A DNA stretch of 64,000 nucleotides. It comes from Pseudomonas sp. GM50 (GTDB taxonomy: Bacteria > Pseudomonadota > Gammaproteobacteria > Pseudomonadales > Pseudomonadaceae). Of this stretch, positions 25,511 to 34,768 are shown one piece after another. Each line of letters starts with the position of its first letter. The stretch's first letter is position 1. The translations under genes and the position numbers were made by a program. Location of the stretch: assembly GCF_000282375.1 (NCBI RefSeq), contig NZ_AKJK01000084.1, positions 1 to 64,000 of the forward strand. Direction: 5' to 3'. A model generated the notes under the pieces. The model was not told the DNA's origin. It ran no database searches and saw nothing but the letters and a program-made list of their open reading frames with translations.

Positions 25511-25959
25511 TGCGGGGCCTCGGTCACCAGCCCGAGGTTGCTCACACCGCCCTGCTGCAATGCCGCCATGGCTGCGACCACGCTGCCGTAACCGGCGTCC
25601 TTGTCGGCGCGAATGTAAACCTGCGTGTCATGGCGTTCGGCAACTATCTGCGCGACCTTGGCGCGCATCTCGTCGAGCGCCACCGCACTGTCGGTCTGGT
25701 GCTGCGTATCCAGTTCACCGCCGAGGTTCCAGTAGTAACCGCCCTCGGCCTTCACCGACAGGGTAAGGATTTGCTGGCGAGTATCGGTGGCCAACGCTTC
25801 ACTGGCGACTTTGGGCAATTCGATCTTCACTCCCTGGGTCAGCATCGGCGCGGTGACCATGAAAATCACCAGCAGCACCAGCATCACATCGATGTACGGC
25901 ACCACGTTCATTTCGGCCTTGGGCCCGTGCTTGCGTTGCGGTCTGACGAGCATCTGCAT
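25507..25959 (-). CDS. exbD: ExbD/TolR-type biopolymer transport protein
   Basis: The 150-residue protein has one N-terminal membrane helix (VVPYIDVMLVLLVIFMVTAPML) with the conserved Asp in YIDVMLVLL, and a periplasmic domain with VYIRADKDAGYGSV. It partners ExbB in the proton-driven motor. It is seven bases after exbB and overlaps tonB. ExbD and TolR are hard to tell apart by sequence; the neighbouring TonB and receptor favour ExbD. Confidence 0.88.
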   Translation of the reverse strand: MQMLVRPQRKHGPKAEMNVVPYIDVMLVLLVIFMVTAPMLTQGVKIELPKVASEALATDTRQQILTLSVKAEGGYYWNLGGELDTQHQTDSAVALDEMRAKVAQIVAERHDTQVYIRADKDAGYGSVVAAMAALQQGGVSNLGLVTEAPQ

Positions 25960-25966
25960 TCTCCTC

Positions 25967-26677
25967 TCAGGCTGCGACGGCCAAGTTCATCGGCGTGCCA
26001 TGCAAGGTGCGATGCAAGCGCACCTGCAATTCATTGCCGAAGGCGTAATAGCGGGTCAGCAGGGTCTGGCTGCGCGCCGAAAAGCGGTTGTAGGCGATCA
26101 CTGCCGGGATGGCGGCAAACAGGCCAATGGCCGTGGCGATCAGCGCTTCGGCGATGCCCGGGGCCACGGTGGACAGCGTCGCCTGCTGCACCTGGGACAA
26201 GCCGAGGAAGGAATTCATGATCCCCCACACCGTGCCGAACAGGCCGATATAGGGGCTGACGGAACCGACCGTGGCGAGGAACTGCAAGCCCTTCTCCAGG
26301 CGGATTTCTTGCTCGCTGATGGCCACGTACAACGCCCGCTCAACGCCTTCGAGCACCACGTCGGCCGCGTTGCCCGAGTGCTGTTTGAGGTGGCTGAATT
26401 CTTGAAACCCGGCGTGGAAAATCGGCTCGATACCGGCTTCGCTGTCAGTGCTCTGTGCAGTTTCGCGATACAGCGGCAACAGGTCCGCAGTGCTGCGAAA
26501 GCGTTGCATGAAACCGTTCAACTGCCGCTCGCGACGTTGCAGCACGCCGCTGCGCTGGATGATCAGATACCAACTGAGCACCGACGCCAGCAACAGGATG
26601 AGCATGACAGCTTTGACCAGCAGGCTGGCGTCACTGATCAGGCCCCAGATGGTCATGTGTTCCAGTGTCGCTTGCAT
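25967..26677 (-). CDS. exbB: ExbB/TolQ-type proton channel protein
   Basis: This 236-residue member of the MotA/TolQ/ExbB family has three membrane helices. The conserved VGSVSPYIGLFGTVWGIMNSFLGL and GIAEALIATAIGLFAAIPAVIAYN segments form the channel. It is first in the exbB-exbD-tonB set, about 95 bases after the phytase gene on the same strand. Operon context with a TonB-dependent receptor favours an ExbB role. Confidence 0.88.
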   Translation of the reverse strand: MQATLEHMTIWGLISDASLLVKAVMLILLLASVLSWYLIIQRSGVLQRRERQLNGFMQRFRSTADLLPLYRETAQSTDSEAGIEPIFHAGFQEFSHLKQHSGNAADVVLEGVERALYVAISEQEIRLEKGLQFLATVGSVSPYIGLFGTVWGIMNSFLGLSQVQQATLSTVAPGIAEALIATAIGLFAAIPAVIAYNRFSARSQTLLTRYYAFGNELQVRLHRTLHGTPMNLAVAA

Positions 26678-26773
26678 GGTGAAACTCCTTGTCTGGCGCT
26701 CTCGGGCCGTCGATGCGCGACGGCCGTTGAGCTATTCGATGAAATAGTGATGACAGGTTGATGAATGGCCAGG

Positions 26774-28693
26774 TCAGGGCAATTTCAACGCCTTGGTGAC
26801 CTCGGCCCAAGGCACGAATTTGAAGTTCTGGGTTTGCTCGGGCATGCGTTTGCGGCCGTCCTGCACCACCAGCATGCCGTGGCTCCAGGGCCCGCCGAGG
26901 TTGGCCGAGGTGACTTCCAGGCCATCGGTTTCCGAAGCGCCGTCGATCCCCGCCGCCGCGTTCAGCCCGACGCGGAATGCACCGCGAGACGCGAACGGCG
27001 GTTCGGCATCGAGCACCACATAGCTGTCGTTGCCCTGGCTGGAGATCACCAGATAGTCCTGCGCCGCGCTTTGATAGAGCGCCAGCCCTTCCACATCCGC
27101 CTGCAACTGCGCACCGACCTTGATCACGCTGCTGAGCGTCGCCGGCTGATCGGCACGGGCGTCCACCGCCCAGACGCCGACATCCTCTTCACCGAGAAAC
27201 AGGCGCTGGCGCTGGTCGTCGGCGACGCAGCCTTCGGGCTGGCTGTCGACCTTGAACTGGCGCACCAGCTCGCCCTGTACGCTGCCATTCGGCGCGCTCA
27301 GGCGGTATTGCAGGAAGGTGCCGTCCTTGCCGTTGGCGATCGCGTAGAGTTCGCCGCTGGCCGGTTGAAACAGGCAGATGCCGTAGATGTCCTTGAGCGG
27401 CGTGGGAATCTCGCCGGCTTCGCGCAACTCACCGCTGGTGCGGTCGATGCTGAACAGGCTGAGGCTGTTGTGATCGCGATTGCTCGCCACCGCGAGGTCG
27501 ACGGTCTGCTGACCGAGCTTGAAATTCGGCCGTATATCGACGTTGTTCAGCCGCCCCACCGGCAATTCCTGTAGCAGCTTGCCTTGCAGGTCGTACGCCA
27601 TCAGCCCCTGCTTTTTATTGGTGCCCAGCACCCGACTCAGGGCGGGTTGCTGCGGATGAATCCAGATCGCCGGATCATCCGCGGCATCGCCCTGGCGCCC
27701 CACCGGGTCGCTTTGGCTGATTGCTTTTACATTCGCCAGCACCGGCGCCAGGGGCACTGGTGTGGCTTGCCAGCCGAGTTCACCCTGATACAGACGACCG
27801 TCGTCATCGTCACGCAGCAGTACTTGCAAGCCTTGGGCCGTCGGGCGCAGGGCGAGATTTTCCGGCTCCTTCAAGCCTGGCAGCGCCATTGTGGCCTGAG
27901 CCGTCCAGCGTTCGCCCTGCTGCTGATAGAGATGCAACTGCGCGGCTTTCGGATCGAGTGCAACGATGCCACCCGGCACCAGCGCCATCGCACCCGCGGC
28001 CTGTTTGATCTCGCCGAACGGTTCGCGCATGGCCACCGGTGAGCGCGTTACATCCGCTTCGGCATGCGCCGGGTAGGCCCACCAACCGACGTTTTCCTCA
28101 TTGACCACCAACTGATTGGCCGCGTCGTCGACCTGGCAGAACTGTGCCGATGGCGGCAGTGGCAGACCGCGCACCCGTTGCGGTTGCGGTTGCGGGTTCA
28201 AAGTGGCGCCGTTGCCCACCAGCCATTGCTCACCCTTGCCCTCCTCGCCCACCAGAAACAGGAACAGGTTGCTGGCTTCGTCGCGGTACAGACACAAACC
28301 GTTCACCGGGTAATCCCGCGTCGGCAGATACACCGGTTGCCCCCAGTCGCGCTTGGCCGGATCGAGGCTGACCAGCACCGCTTGTTGACGGGCGTTGTCG
28401 AGGCTGGCCACCAAGACGTGTTGGCCGGCGGCGCGGCTGTCCAGGCTACTGAACGAGCCTTTCAAACGCGCCAGCTCTTTGCCTTGTGCGTCGAGCAGCA
28501 GCAAGCCGTCACGCTCGCTGGCGGCCAGGCGTTCGAGGCCGAGGTCGGCGGGTAAAAACGCCACCGCGTCGACCGCCAGGTTCGGCGCCCAGGGTGTGAG
28601 GCTCAGGTTCGGCGCGGCCGCCAGGGCCTGGCCGATGGTCAAGCTGATCAGTGTGGCCAGCAGACCGTGTTTGGGTAACCACGAAATACTCAT
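26774..28693 (-). CDS. Beta-propeller phytase, dual domain
   Basis: Starting at 28693 (MSISWLPKHG), the 639-residue protein has a signal peptide ending in GQALA. The C-terminal half is a six-bladed beta-propeller phytase: DAADDPAIW at about 336-344 and NNVDIR at 383-388 carry calcium-binding and active-site residues, and EEDVGVW occurs near the end. The N-terminal half has diverged propeller blades (VNEENVGWW), giving the dual-domain type with a partial first propeller. It releases phosphate from phytate in the periplasm or outside. It lies between the TonB receptor and exbB. Confidence 0.88.
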   Translation of the reverse strand: MSISWLPKHGLLATLISLTIGQALAAAPNLSLTPWAPNLAVDAVAFLPADLGLERLAASERDGLLLLDAQGKELARLKGSFSSLDSRAAGQHVLVASLDNARQQAVLVSLDPAKRDWGQPVYLPTRDYPVNGLCLYRDEASNLFLFLVGEEGKGEQWLVGNGATLNPQPQPQRVRGLPLPPSAQFCQVDDAANQLVVNEENVGWWAYPAHAEADVTRSPVAMREPFGEIKQAAGAMALVPGGIVALDPKAAQLHLYQQQGERWTAQATMALPGLKEPENLALRPTAQGLQVLLRDDDDGRLYQGELGWQATPVPLAPVLANVKAISQSDPVGRQGDAADDPAIWIHPQQPALSRVLGTNKKQGLMAYDLQGKLLQELPVGRLNNVDIRPNFKLGQQTVDLAVASNRDHNSLSLFSIDRTSGELREAGEIPTPLKDIYGICLFQPASGELYAIANGKDGTFLQYRLSAPNGSVQGELVRQFKVDSQPEGCVADDQRQRLFLGEEDVGVWAVDARADQPATLSSVIKVGAQLQADVEGLALYQSAAQDYLVISSQGNDSYVVLDAEPPFASRGAFRVGLNAAAGIDGASETDGLEVTSANLGGPWSHGMLVVQDGRKRMPEQTQNFKFVPWAEVTKALKLP

Positions 28694-28756
28694 GAACAGG
28701 CAAAGTCCTTGTCGTGCGTCCATCACGGCGGCAGCACCGGGCTGCCGCCCCGGGGC

Positions 28757-31285
28757 TTAGAAGTGGGTGAAGGTCAGGCCGAGCTTGTAGGTCGGGCCGT
28801 ATTCTTCGTATTGGCCGTTGTAGGAGCGGTTGCCGGTGTAGACGAAGTACGGCTCGTCGGTGAGGTTCTGCGCCTCGAAGCTGACTTGCAGGTTTTTGGT
28901 CAGCGAATAGCGCGCGCTGAAATCGACGAAGGTCTGGGCATCGACGTGCAGGTCGTGGGCCTTGTCGTTGATCGAGGCCAACTCAAAGAGGTAATCGGAC
29001 TTGTAGTTGGCAGACAGGCGCAGACTCAACTTGTCGTCTTCCCACCCAAGCATCAGGTTGCCGACGGTGTCGGACTGATTGGGCAAATCGATGCTGCGTT
29101 TGCGGTTGATCCCACTGGCGGCGTCGAAGCCTTCGATCTCGGCATCGGAGCGGCTGAAGGTGGTGTTGGCGCCGAGCAGCAGGCCGTTCCAGGGTGCGGG
29201 CAGCCAGTCGAATTTCTGCGAGTAGGCCAGTTCCAGGCCATAGAGTTTGGCGCTGTCGCCGTTGGCGAACGTGTGAGCCTCGGAGAAATCGGCCCAGGCG
29301 CCGGTGCCGGCCAGGTCGGTGTTGTAGACGAAGTTCTTGATGTCTTTATAGAACACGAACGCCGAGACCGTGCCGGCATGGCCCATGTAGTGCTCGATGC
29401 CGAGGTCGAGGTTGCTGGATTCCAACGGCTTGAGGTCCGGGTTGCCGAAGCTCGCCTCGTCATCGTCGATGACAAAACCCGGCGCCAGTTGGCCGAAAGT
29501 CGGGCGCACCACGGACTTGGTCCAGGCCGCGCGCACCTGAGTATTCTTGTCCAGTTGATAGCGCGCATGCAGGCCCGGCAACCAGTGGTGATAACGGCGT
29601 TTGGTTTCGGTGGACTGGAACTCGCCATCGGTGGCGCCGGTGCCCTTGGCTTCGAACTCGGTGCCTTCGTAGCGCATGCCGGCAATGAAACGCCAGTCAT
29701 CGATATCGATGGTGTTCATCAGGTAGCCGGCGTTGATGTCTTCGCTGATCTTGAAGTCGTTGACCCGCGATTCGGTCTCGTCGTAGAAGTCCGCCTGATT
29801 CAGGCCACCGATCAACTGTTTGATAGCGCTGCCACTGATGCCCGGGCCGAACTGGCCGAGGCGGTAATCGACGGTGCCTTTCTGGAATCGGCTGAGGTTG
29901 AGCTGTTCATCGCTGAAACCCAGATCGTCGAAATCTTCATAGACCCAGGCGTCGAGGTTATTGTCTTTGTTGCGGCGGCTGACCTTGCCGCCGAATTTGA
30001 CCTGGGACGCATAGCCGCTGAGGTCGTAGTCGCGGGCCAGGTCCAGGCGCAGGTTTTTCTCGGTGTCGGTGGCTTTCTGTTTTTCCCACTCGACCTTGTC
30101 GAGGCTGAAGTTGCTCGGGTTGTAAAAGCCCTGACCGATGATGGGCCGCGGCTTGTCGTTGTCGTAGAAACCGCTGTCGGCGAAATCGTCGGTGCCGTTG
30201 AATGCGGCGTTGGCGATGTGGCCCGGGCTGTCTTCGCTGGAGCGGCTGTAGCCGGCCTGGCCGCTGAGGGTCCAGAGGCCGAACATACGCTCGCCGCCCA
30301 ATACGTAGGACTGGATTTCCTGGGTCTCTTCTCGCTGCTTGAGTTTGCGGGAGCCTTCGGCATCACCCAACTCCCCCGCCGCCAGCGGGTCGGCGAATTC
30401 GAGGCTGGTGGAATTGCGCGTCTCGCTGTCCTTGTAGCGGCTGTACAGGGTGCGCAGGTAATAGCTGCTGAGGTCGTCAGGCTTGTAATCGAAGTTCAGG
30501 CCGCCACCGGAGCGTTCACGGCTGATGTCGTAGTCGCGTTGCTCGAACTCCTGCAATTTGGCGCCTTGCTCGAAGTCCCAGGCGCCGCCGGTTTCGACGT
30601 TGTCCGAGCCGAAGTCGCGCTTCTGCCAGCTCAACGCGGCGGCGACGCCGAAGTTGTCGATGCCGTCGCCAAGGCTGAAGCGATCACTGACGGCGCCGGA
30701 AAATTTCGGGCTGGTCTGGTGGGTATTCTTGTCGTAACTCGCTTCGCTGCTGCCGGTGTAGAACAGCCCTTTGTGATCGAAGGCCGAGAGGCTTTTCACA
30801 TCCACGGTGCCGCCCAGGGAGTTGGCGTCCATGTCCGGGGTCAGGGTTTTGATTACCGACAAGGACTGCACCAGCTCCGAGGGCAATACATCGAGGGCCA
30901 CGGCCCGGCGCTCGCTTTCCGGTGAGGGCACCAGCGTGCCGTTGATGGTCACGCTGTTCAGATCCGGTCCGAGGCCGCGCACGCTGACAAACCGCCCTTC
31001 ACCCTGGTCGCGCTCGACGCTGACTCCCGGCAAGCGCTGCACCGCTTCGGCAACGTTCTCGTCCGGCAACTGCGCCACGCCGTCGGCATGCACCACGCTC
31101 TTGATACTGTCGGAACTGCGCTGCTCCTTGAGCGCCTGATCAATACTCGCCGCCTGGCCCACCACTTCGACGTGTTCGGTGTTCGCCGAGGTTTCAGCGG
31201 CGCTCAGGCGTTCACTGGCGATCGCCATGGCCAGGGCGGTGAGCGTGAAGCCGACCACTCCTGCGGTGCTGCTGCGCTTGTACAT
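28757..31285 (-). CDS. TonB-dependent outer-membrane receptor
   Basis: Starting at 31285 (MYKRSSTAGV) after GGGAGGA, the 842-residue receptor has a signal peptide. The plug domain (about residues 50-180) contains LPDENVAEAVQRLPGVSVERDQGEG and VRGLGPDLNSVTINGT. The barrel ends in YKLGLTFTHF with a terminal aromatic residue. There is no N-terminal signalling domain. A Pho box lies upstream, and phytase plus ExbB-ExbD-TonB genes follow, so import of phytate or inositol phosphates is likely. The substrate is inferred. Confidence 0.9.
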   Translation of the reverse strand: MYKRSSTAGVVGFTLTALAMAIASERLSAAETSANTEHVEVVGQAASIDQALKEQRSSDSIKSVVHADGVAQLPDENVAEAVQRLPGVSVERDQGEGRFVSVRGLGPDLNSVTINGTLVPSPESERRAVALDVLPSELVQSLSVIKTLTPDMDANSLGGTVDVKSLSAFDHKGLFYTGSSEASYDKNTHQTSPKFSGAVSDRFSLGDGIDNFGVAAALSWQKRDFGSDNVETGGAWDFEQGAKLQEFEQRDYDISRERSGGGLNFDYKPDDLSSYYLRTLYSRYKDSETRNSTSLEFADPLAAGELGDAEGSRKLKQREETQEIQSYVLGGERMFGLWTLSGQAGYSRSSEDSPGHIANAAFNGTDDFADSGFYDNDKPRPIIGQGFYNPSNFSLDKVEWEKQKATDTEKNLRLDLARDYDLSGYASQVKFGGKVSRRNKDNNLDAWVYEDFDDLGFSDEQLNLSRFQKGTVDYRLGQFGPGISGSAIKQLIGGLNQADFYDETESRVNDFKISEDINAGYLMNTIDIDDWRFIAGMRYEGTEFEAKGTGATDGEFQSTETKRRYHHWLPGLHARYQLDKNTQVRAAWTKSVVRPTFGQLAPGFVIDDDEASFGNPDLKPLESSNLDLGIEHYMGHAGTVSAFVFYKDIKNFVYNTDLAGTGAWADFSEAHTFANGDSAKLYGLELAYSQKFDWLPAPWNGLLLGANTTFSRSDAEIEGFDAASGINRKRSIDLPNQSDTVGNLMLGWEDDKLSLRLSANYKSDYLFELASINDKAHDLHVDAQTFVDFSARYSLTKNLQVSFEAQNLTDEPYFVYTGNRSYNGQYEEYGPTYKLGLTFTHF

Positions 31286-31344
31286 GAATGTCCTCCCCCA
31301 AGAGTCCGTTAACGCCAGGCAAAGGGCCCGGCAACTGGGAGGGC

Positions 31345-31378
31345 ACGCTAGGGACGGGGGATGACGGTTCTGTGACAG
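31345..31378 (-). promoter_or_regulatory. PhoB-dependent promoter of the receptor-phytase operon
   Basis: On the minus strand, CTGTCAC-AGAA-CCGTCAT (31361-31378) matches the 7-4-7 Pho box layout. The spacing to a -10-like TAGCGT at 31345-31350 is ten bases, as in PhoB-activated promoters. It lies about 60-95 bases before the receptor start. No good -35 box is needed at such promoters. Confidence 0.7.
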
Positions 31379-31515
31379 GGGGTGGCGGGAGGTGCGGTAA
31401 ACCGGGGTTTTGCGCGGTTTCGGGGAGGGAAGTGAGCTGAAATGACTTGCTCCGGCTGACAATGCTTCTGCGGTGAGGAGGCTTGCCCAACTGTCAGTCA
31501 GTTAAGCGCAATCCA

Positions 31516-31605
31516 TGTGGGAGCGGGCTTGCTCGCGAAGACGGCGGCACAGTCAACATTGATGTCGCCTGACACACCGCTTTCGCGAGCAAGCCCGCTC
31601 CCACA
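31516..31605. repeat. REP doublet (GTGGGAGCGGGCTTGCTCGCGAA class)
   Basis: Perfect 24-base inverted arms lie at 31516-31539 and 31582-31605. The left flank, CAGTCAGTTAAGCGCAATCC, recurs at the copy at 35.4 kb. It lies between the two Pho boxes. Confidence 0.9.
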
Positions 31606-31662
31606 GGTTCTGCACCCACCAGAAAATCCCGCAGCACCATGAGCTGATTCGACCTCACACCC

Positions 31663-31696
31663 CCGTCACCCGACTGTCACAAACATCTGCTGTGCT
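31663..31696 (+). promoter_or_regulatory. Second Pho box, upstream of the GGDEF-like gene
   Basis: CCGTCAC-CCGA-CTGTCAC at 31663-31680 again shows the 7-4-7 layout on the plus strand. Ten bases follow before a weak -10-like TGTGCT at 31691-31696. The gene start at 31732 is downstream at a normal distance. Confidence 0.6.
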
Positions 31697-31731
31697 GGCG
31701 CGCATTGCTTCTTCGCCAAAGGATCGCGGCC

Positions 31732-32646
31732 ATGTTCTCAGTGCTCAAACCCCACCGTTGGAAACTCGCCCTGCTGCTGTTGGCCGCCAACCTGGGGTTG
31801 CTCCTGCATCTGGCCTGCGGCGAGCTGAAGCCGGTCAGCGAATGGGTCTGGCTGGACATCGTCGGTGAAGGCGGTTCGGCGCTGCTGGCGTTGGTCTGGC
31901 TGGGGTTGGTGCTCAAGAGTCGGCCGGCCGGGCGCGTCACCAATTACCTGGCGCTGGGTTTGAGCGGGATCTTTTTTTCCTGGTGGATCGACAGCCTCGA
32001 CGAGTTCATTCGCCTGCCCGACAGCATCACCTGGGATCACTGGCTGGAGTCCGGGCCGATGCCGGTTGGCATGATCCTGCTGACCATCGGCATCTATCAC
32101 TGGCACCGCGAACAACTGGCAATCAGCGCGCAGATGGAGAAACGCGAGCGGCTGTTCCGCGAGCATCGGTTGTTCGACAAACTCACGCCACTGGGCGGCG
32201 CCGATTACCTCAAGCGTCAACTGGCCGGCAGCCTTGAGGAAAGCCACGGCCAACAACAGCCGCTGTCGTTGTTGGCGCTGGACCTGGACAACTTCTCAGC
32301 CATCAATCAGGCCTTCGGGCATGCCGAAGGCGACGCCGTGCTGCAAGCGCTCAGTCATTTGCTGCTGCTCAATCTGCGGCGCCAGGACTTGCTCTGCCGA
32401 CTGGCCGGCGACCGTTTCGTGGTGCTGCTGCCCAATACCGGCGAGAGCCAGGCACGGTTGCTGGCGCTGGAACTGCAGCAAGCGGTGCAGGGCCTGGCGC
32501 ACAAAACCCGACAGCACGGCGAACGCTTGCAACTGTCGGCGAGCACGGCGGTGGTGATGGCGCTGAACGAGTCGCCAGACGCCCTGCTCAAGCGCCTTAA
32601 CCTGGCGTTGGCTCGGGCCAAGCAGCCTCTGGCCAGAACGGCCTGA
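31732..32646 (+). CDS. GGDEF-domain membrane protein with degenerate active site
   Basis: Starting at ATG 31732 after AAGGA, the 304-residue protein has about four N-terminal membrane helices (10-27, 47-62, 72-87, 110-123) and a C-terminal GGDEF domain. LALDLDNFSAINQAFGHAEGD carries the expected metal-binding Asp, but the signature is AGDRF (225-229) instead of GGDEF. Cyclase activity is therefore doubtful; it may bind c-di-GMP or GTP as a sensor. It is nine bases upstream of an AraC-type regulator and has a Pho box in its promoter. Confidence 0.8.
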   Translation: MFSVLKPHRWKLALLLLAANLGLLLHLACGELKPVSEWVWLDIVGEGGSALLALVWLGLVLKSRPAGRVTNYLALGLSGIFFSWWIDSLDEFIRLPDSITWDHWLESGPMPVGMILLTIGIYHWHREQLAISAQMEKRERLFREHRLFDKLTPLGGADYLKRQLAGSLEESHGQQQPLSLLALDLDNFSAINQAFGHAEGDAVLQALSHLLLLNLRRQDLLCRLAGDRFVVLLPNTGESQARLLALELQQAVQGLAHKTRQHGERLQLSASTAVVMALNESPDALLKRLNLALARAKQPLARTA

Positions 32647-32655
32647 GGCCCGGCC

Positions 32656-33696
32656 ATGACCCTGAAAACCACGTGGTACGAAACCGACAGCCGTTTCATC
32701 CCCGGGCATTACCAGCCGGCAACCCTGATCGATCTGGCGCTGTCCCGGGACATCGACAGTCATCGTCTGCTGCGCGGCACCGGGCTGTTTCATGAAGACA
32801 TTCTGGCGGGTCAGACCCGCCTCAGCCCCCAGCAGTTTTTCGCGCTGATCGGCAACAGCCGACGTCTGCTGGATGCCGACGACAGCAGTTTTCTGTTCGG
32901 TCAGCGCCTGCTGCCCGGACACTACGGCGCCGCCAGCCACGCCCTGCGCCATGCCCAAAACCTGCACCAGGCACTCGACACCCTGGTGCAACAGCAGGCG
33001 CTGCTCAGCCCGTTAATGACGCCGCGGTTGGTGCTGGATGAAAAACACGCCTATCTCTATTGGCTGGACAGTTGCGGGGCCGGTGAGCAATGGCGTTTTC
33101 TGCTGGAAGCGAGCATGACCTCGCTGGTGGCCATGAGTCGCGCGCTGAGCGGCCAGCGTCTGCCGTGGGAATGCAGTTTCAGCCATGCCGAGCCCCGTTA
33201 CGTCGAGCAATATTGGGTGCATTTGGGCGAGCACACTCAGTTCAATCGGCCTCTGGACCTGATGCGCATCCCCCGGGAATTTCTCGCCCAGCGATGGCCC
33301 GATGCGTCGGCCACTGCGGGCCAGGTCGCCCGTCAGGAAGCTCAGGGGCAACTGCAACAGATGGGCTGCACATCGAGTTTTCTCGACTGCCTGTACCGCT
33401 ATTTACAGCGCCACGTACGCCACACCCCAAGCCTGGAACAAGCCGCCCAGGCCTTCGCCATGAGCCCCGCGACCCTCAAGCGCAAACTGCAAAAACACGA
33501 CACCGGTTTCCAGCAGCAGGTAGATTTGGTGCGCAAGCACGTGGCCCTGTACCTGTACCAGATCAAGGGGTTCAGCAACGAAGCAGTGGCCGAGTACCTG
33601 AGCTTTAACGATGCGGCAAATTTTCGTCGCTCGTTCAAGCGCTGGACCGGCAGTACGCCCAATTTGATCCGTCAGTTGTTCAATACCGGCCTGTAG
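32656..33696 (+). CDS. AraC-family transcriptional regulator
   Basis: The 346-residue protein has the N-terminal arabinose-binding-like domain of the OruR/ArgR-type group. A C-terminal double helix-turn-helix (about 240-340) contains PSLEQAAQAFAMSPATLKRKLQ and SNEAVAEYLSFNDAANFRRSFKRWTG. It follows the GGDEF-like gene by nine bases, with TGAGG close to its start, and should be cotranscribed from the Pho-box promoter. Its targets are unknown; the divergent receptor-phytase operon is a natural candidate. Confidence 0.85.
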   Translation: MTLKTTWYETDSRFIPGHYQPATLIDLALSRDIDSHRLLRGTGLFHEDILAGQTRLSPQQFFALIGNSRRLLDADDSSFLFGQRLLPGHYGAASHALRHAQNLHQALDTLVQQQALLSPLMTPRLVLDEKHAYLYWLDSCGAGEQWRFLLEASMTSLVAMSRALSGQRLPWECSFSHAEPRYVEQYWVHLGEHTQFNRPLDLMRIPREFLAQRWPDASATAGQVARQEAQGQLQQMGCTSSFLDCLYRYLQRHVRHTPSLEQAAQAFAMSPATLKRKLQKHDTGFQQQVDLVRKHVALYLYQIKGFSNEAVAEYLSFNDAANFRRSFKRWTGSTPNLIRQLFNTGL

Positions 33697-33735
33697 GAAT
33701 CCGGCTGACGCGGTCTGACTGACACACCGCGACTT

Positions 33736-33800
33736 CTGGTTTTACGACTGCTACGCAGCCGATCGCAGGCTCGCAGGCTCGCAGGCAGCTCGGGCCGATC
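33736..33800. repeat. Truncated solitary REP remnant with GCAGGCTC repeats
   Basis: The stretch CTGGTTTTACGACTGC(T)ACGCAGCC resembles part of the inverted repeat at 16.8 kb. It runs into three tandem copies of CGCAGGCT-like units. No full partner arm is present. Confidence 0.55.
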
Positions 33801-33819
33801 ATCGCCTCGAAAATGACAG

Positions 33820-34674
33820 TCAAGCCCTTCGCGTGGAGCAATACTCCACAACGAGCTGAGAGAGCGTCGCCACAATCGCCTGATCCGCTTCAGCAGAGGC
33901 AAACAATCGAAACTGCGCATCCGGCAAATCCGGCAATCCTTGCTCCGCACCCAGAGCCGCCAGTCCCTGCCCCAATTGACTGACCGTCATGGGCGCTACC
34001 GCGAAACCAGCCAACGCCGCCGCCCGCAACCCGGCGGTGCTGGTGCATGACATCGCCGTACGTTGGGCGATCCCCGCCTGCGCCAGCCGCCTCAGCGCGA
34101 TCTCACGATAAGGGCAGGGCTCAGGGAACAGCGCCAGCGGCAACGGTGTCGGTAACTGGGTGACGGGCTGCGCCGACCAGGCCCACACCAGCGGTTCTTG
34201 CCACAGTAGCAACCCCGCTTCGCTGGTTTCGCACAGAGAACCGATGACCAGCTCAAGATCGCCTTGCTTCATCAGGTTCAGCAACGTGCCAGGAATGCCC
34301 ACCTGCACGTCGATTTCCATGCCCGGGTACTGCGCCGCGAAATCCTGAAAAGCCCGCAGCAATCGCGGTTCGACAAAATCCTCCGACACCCCGATCCGCA
34401 CCCGTCCGTGAAACGGCGTGCGCGTCAGTTGCGCCCAGGCATCACGGTTCAGCGCGAGGATCGTCCGCGCATAAGCGATCAGGCGCTCGCCATCAGGCGT
34501 CAATTGCTGGGAACGGGTCGTACGCTTCAACAGCGGTTTGCCGACCTGTTCTTCCAGTCGCCGCAAGTGACCACTGACCGCAGACTGGGTCAGGTGCAGC
34601 TTTTCGGCTGCGCGACTGAAACCGTCTTCATCGACGACGGTGACGAATGTTTTTAACAACAGCACATCGAACAT
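33820..34674 (-). CDS. LysR-type regulator next to azoR
   Basis: This 284-residue LysR protein has an N-terminal winged helix (LKTFVTVVDEDGFSRAAEKLHLTQSAVSGHLRRLE) and a periplasmic-binding-like effector domain. It is divergent from the azoreductase gene with about 95 bases between the starts, the usual arrangement for a LysR regulator and its target. A TCGTGA/TCACGA inverted repeat lies between them. The inducer is unknown; quinone or azo-compound sensing is inference. Confidence 0.85.
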   Translation of the reverse strand: MFDVLLLKTFVTVVDEDGFSRAAEKLHLTQSAVSGHLRRLEEQVGKPLLKRTTRSQQLTPDGERLIAYARTILALNRDAWAQLTRTPFHGRVRIGVSEDFVEPRLLRAFQDFAAQYPGMEIDVQVGIPGTLLNLMKQGDLELVIGSLCETSEAGLLLWQEPLVWAWSAQPVTQLPTPLPLALFPEPCPYREIALRRLAQAGIAQRTAMSCTSTAGLRAAALAGFAVAPMTVSQLGQGLAALGAEQGLPDLPDAQFRLFASAEADQAIVATLSQLVVEYCSTRRA

Positions 34675-34682
34675 AGTTCTAT

Positions 34683-34710
34683 TCGTGATTAATGGCTTAT
34701 TTATTCACGA
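34683..34710. promoter_or_regulatory. Candidate LysR operator
   Basis: TCGTGA (34683-34688) and TCACGA (34705-34710) form an inverted repeat with a 16-base AT-rich spacer in the divergent lysR/azoR region. Position and symmetry fit a LysR binding site. Confidence 0.4.
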
Positions 34711-34768
34711 TTTATATTCCAAATTAAACTATGTTGCAATGATCCAACTTCCCCGCCCGAGACACGCC

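Noticed and set aside
28709..30925. 738-codon plus-strand open frame
   Set aside because: It is antisense to the TonB-dependent receptor; no start signal and biased composition.
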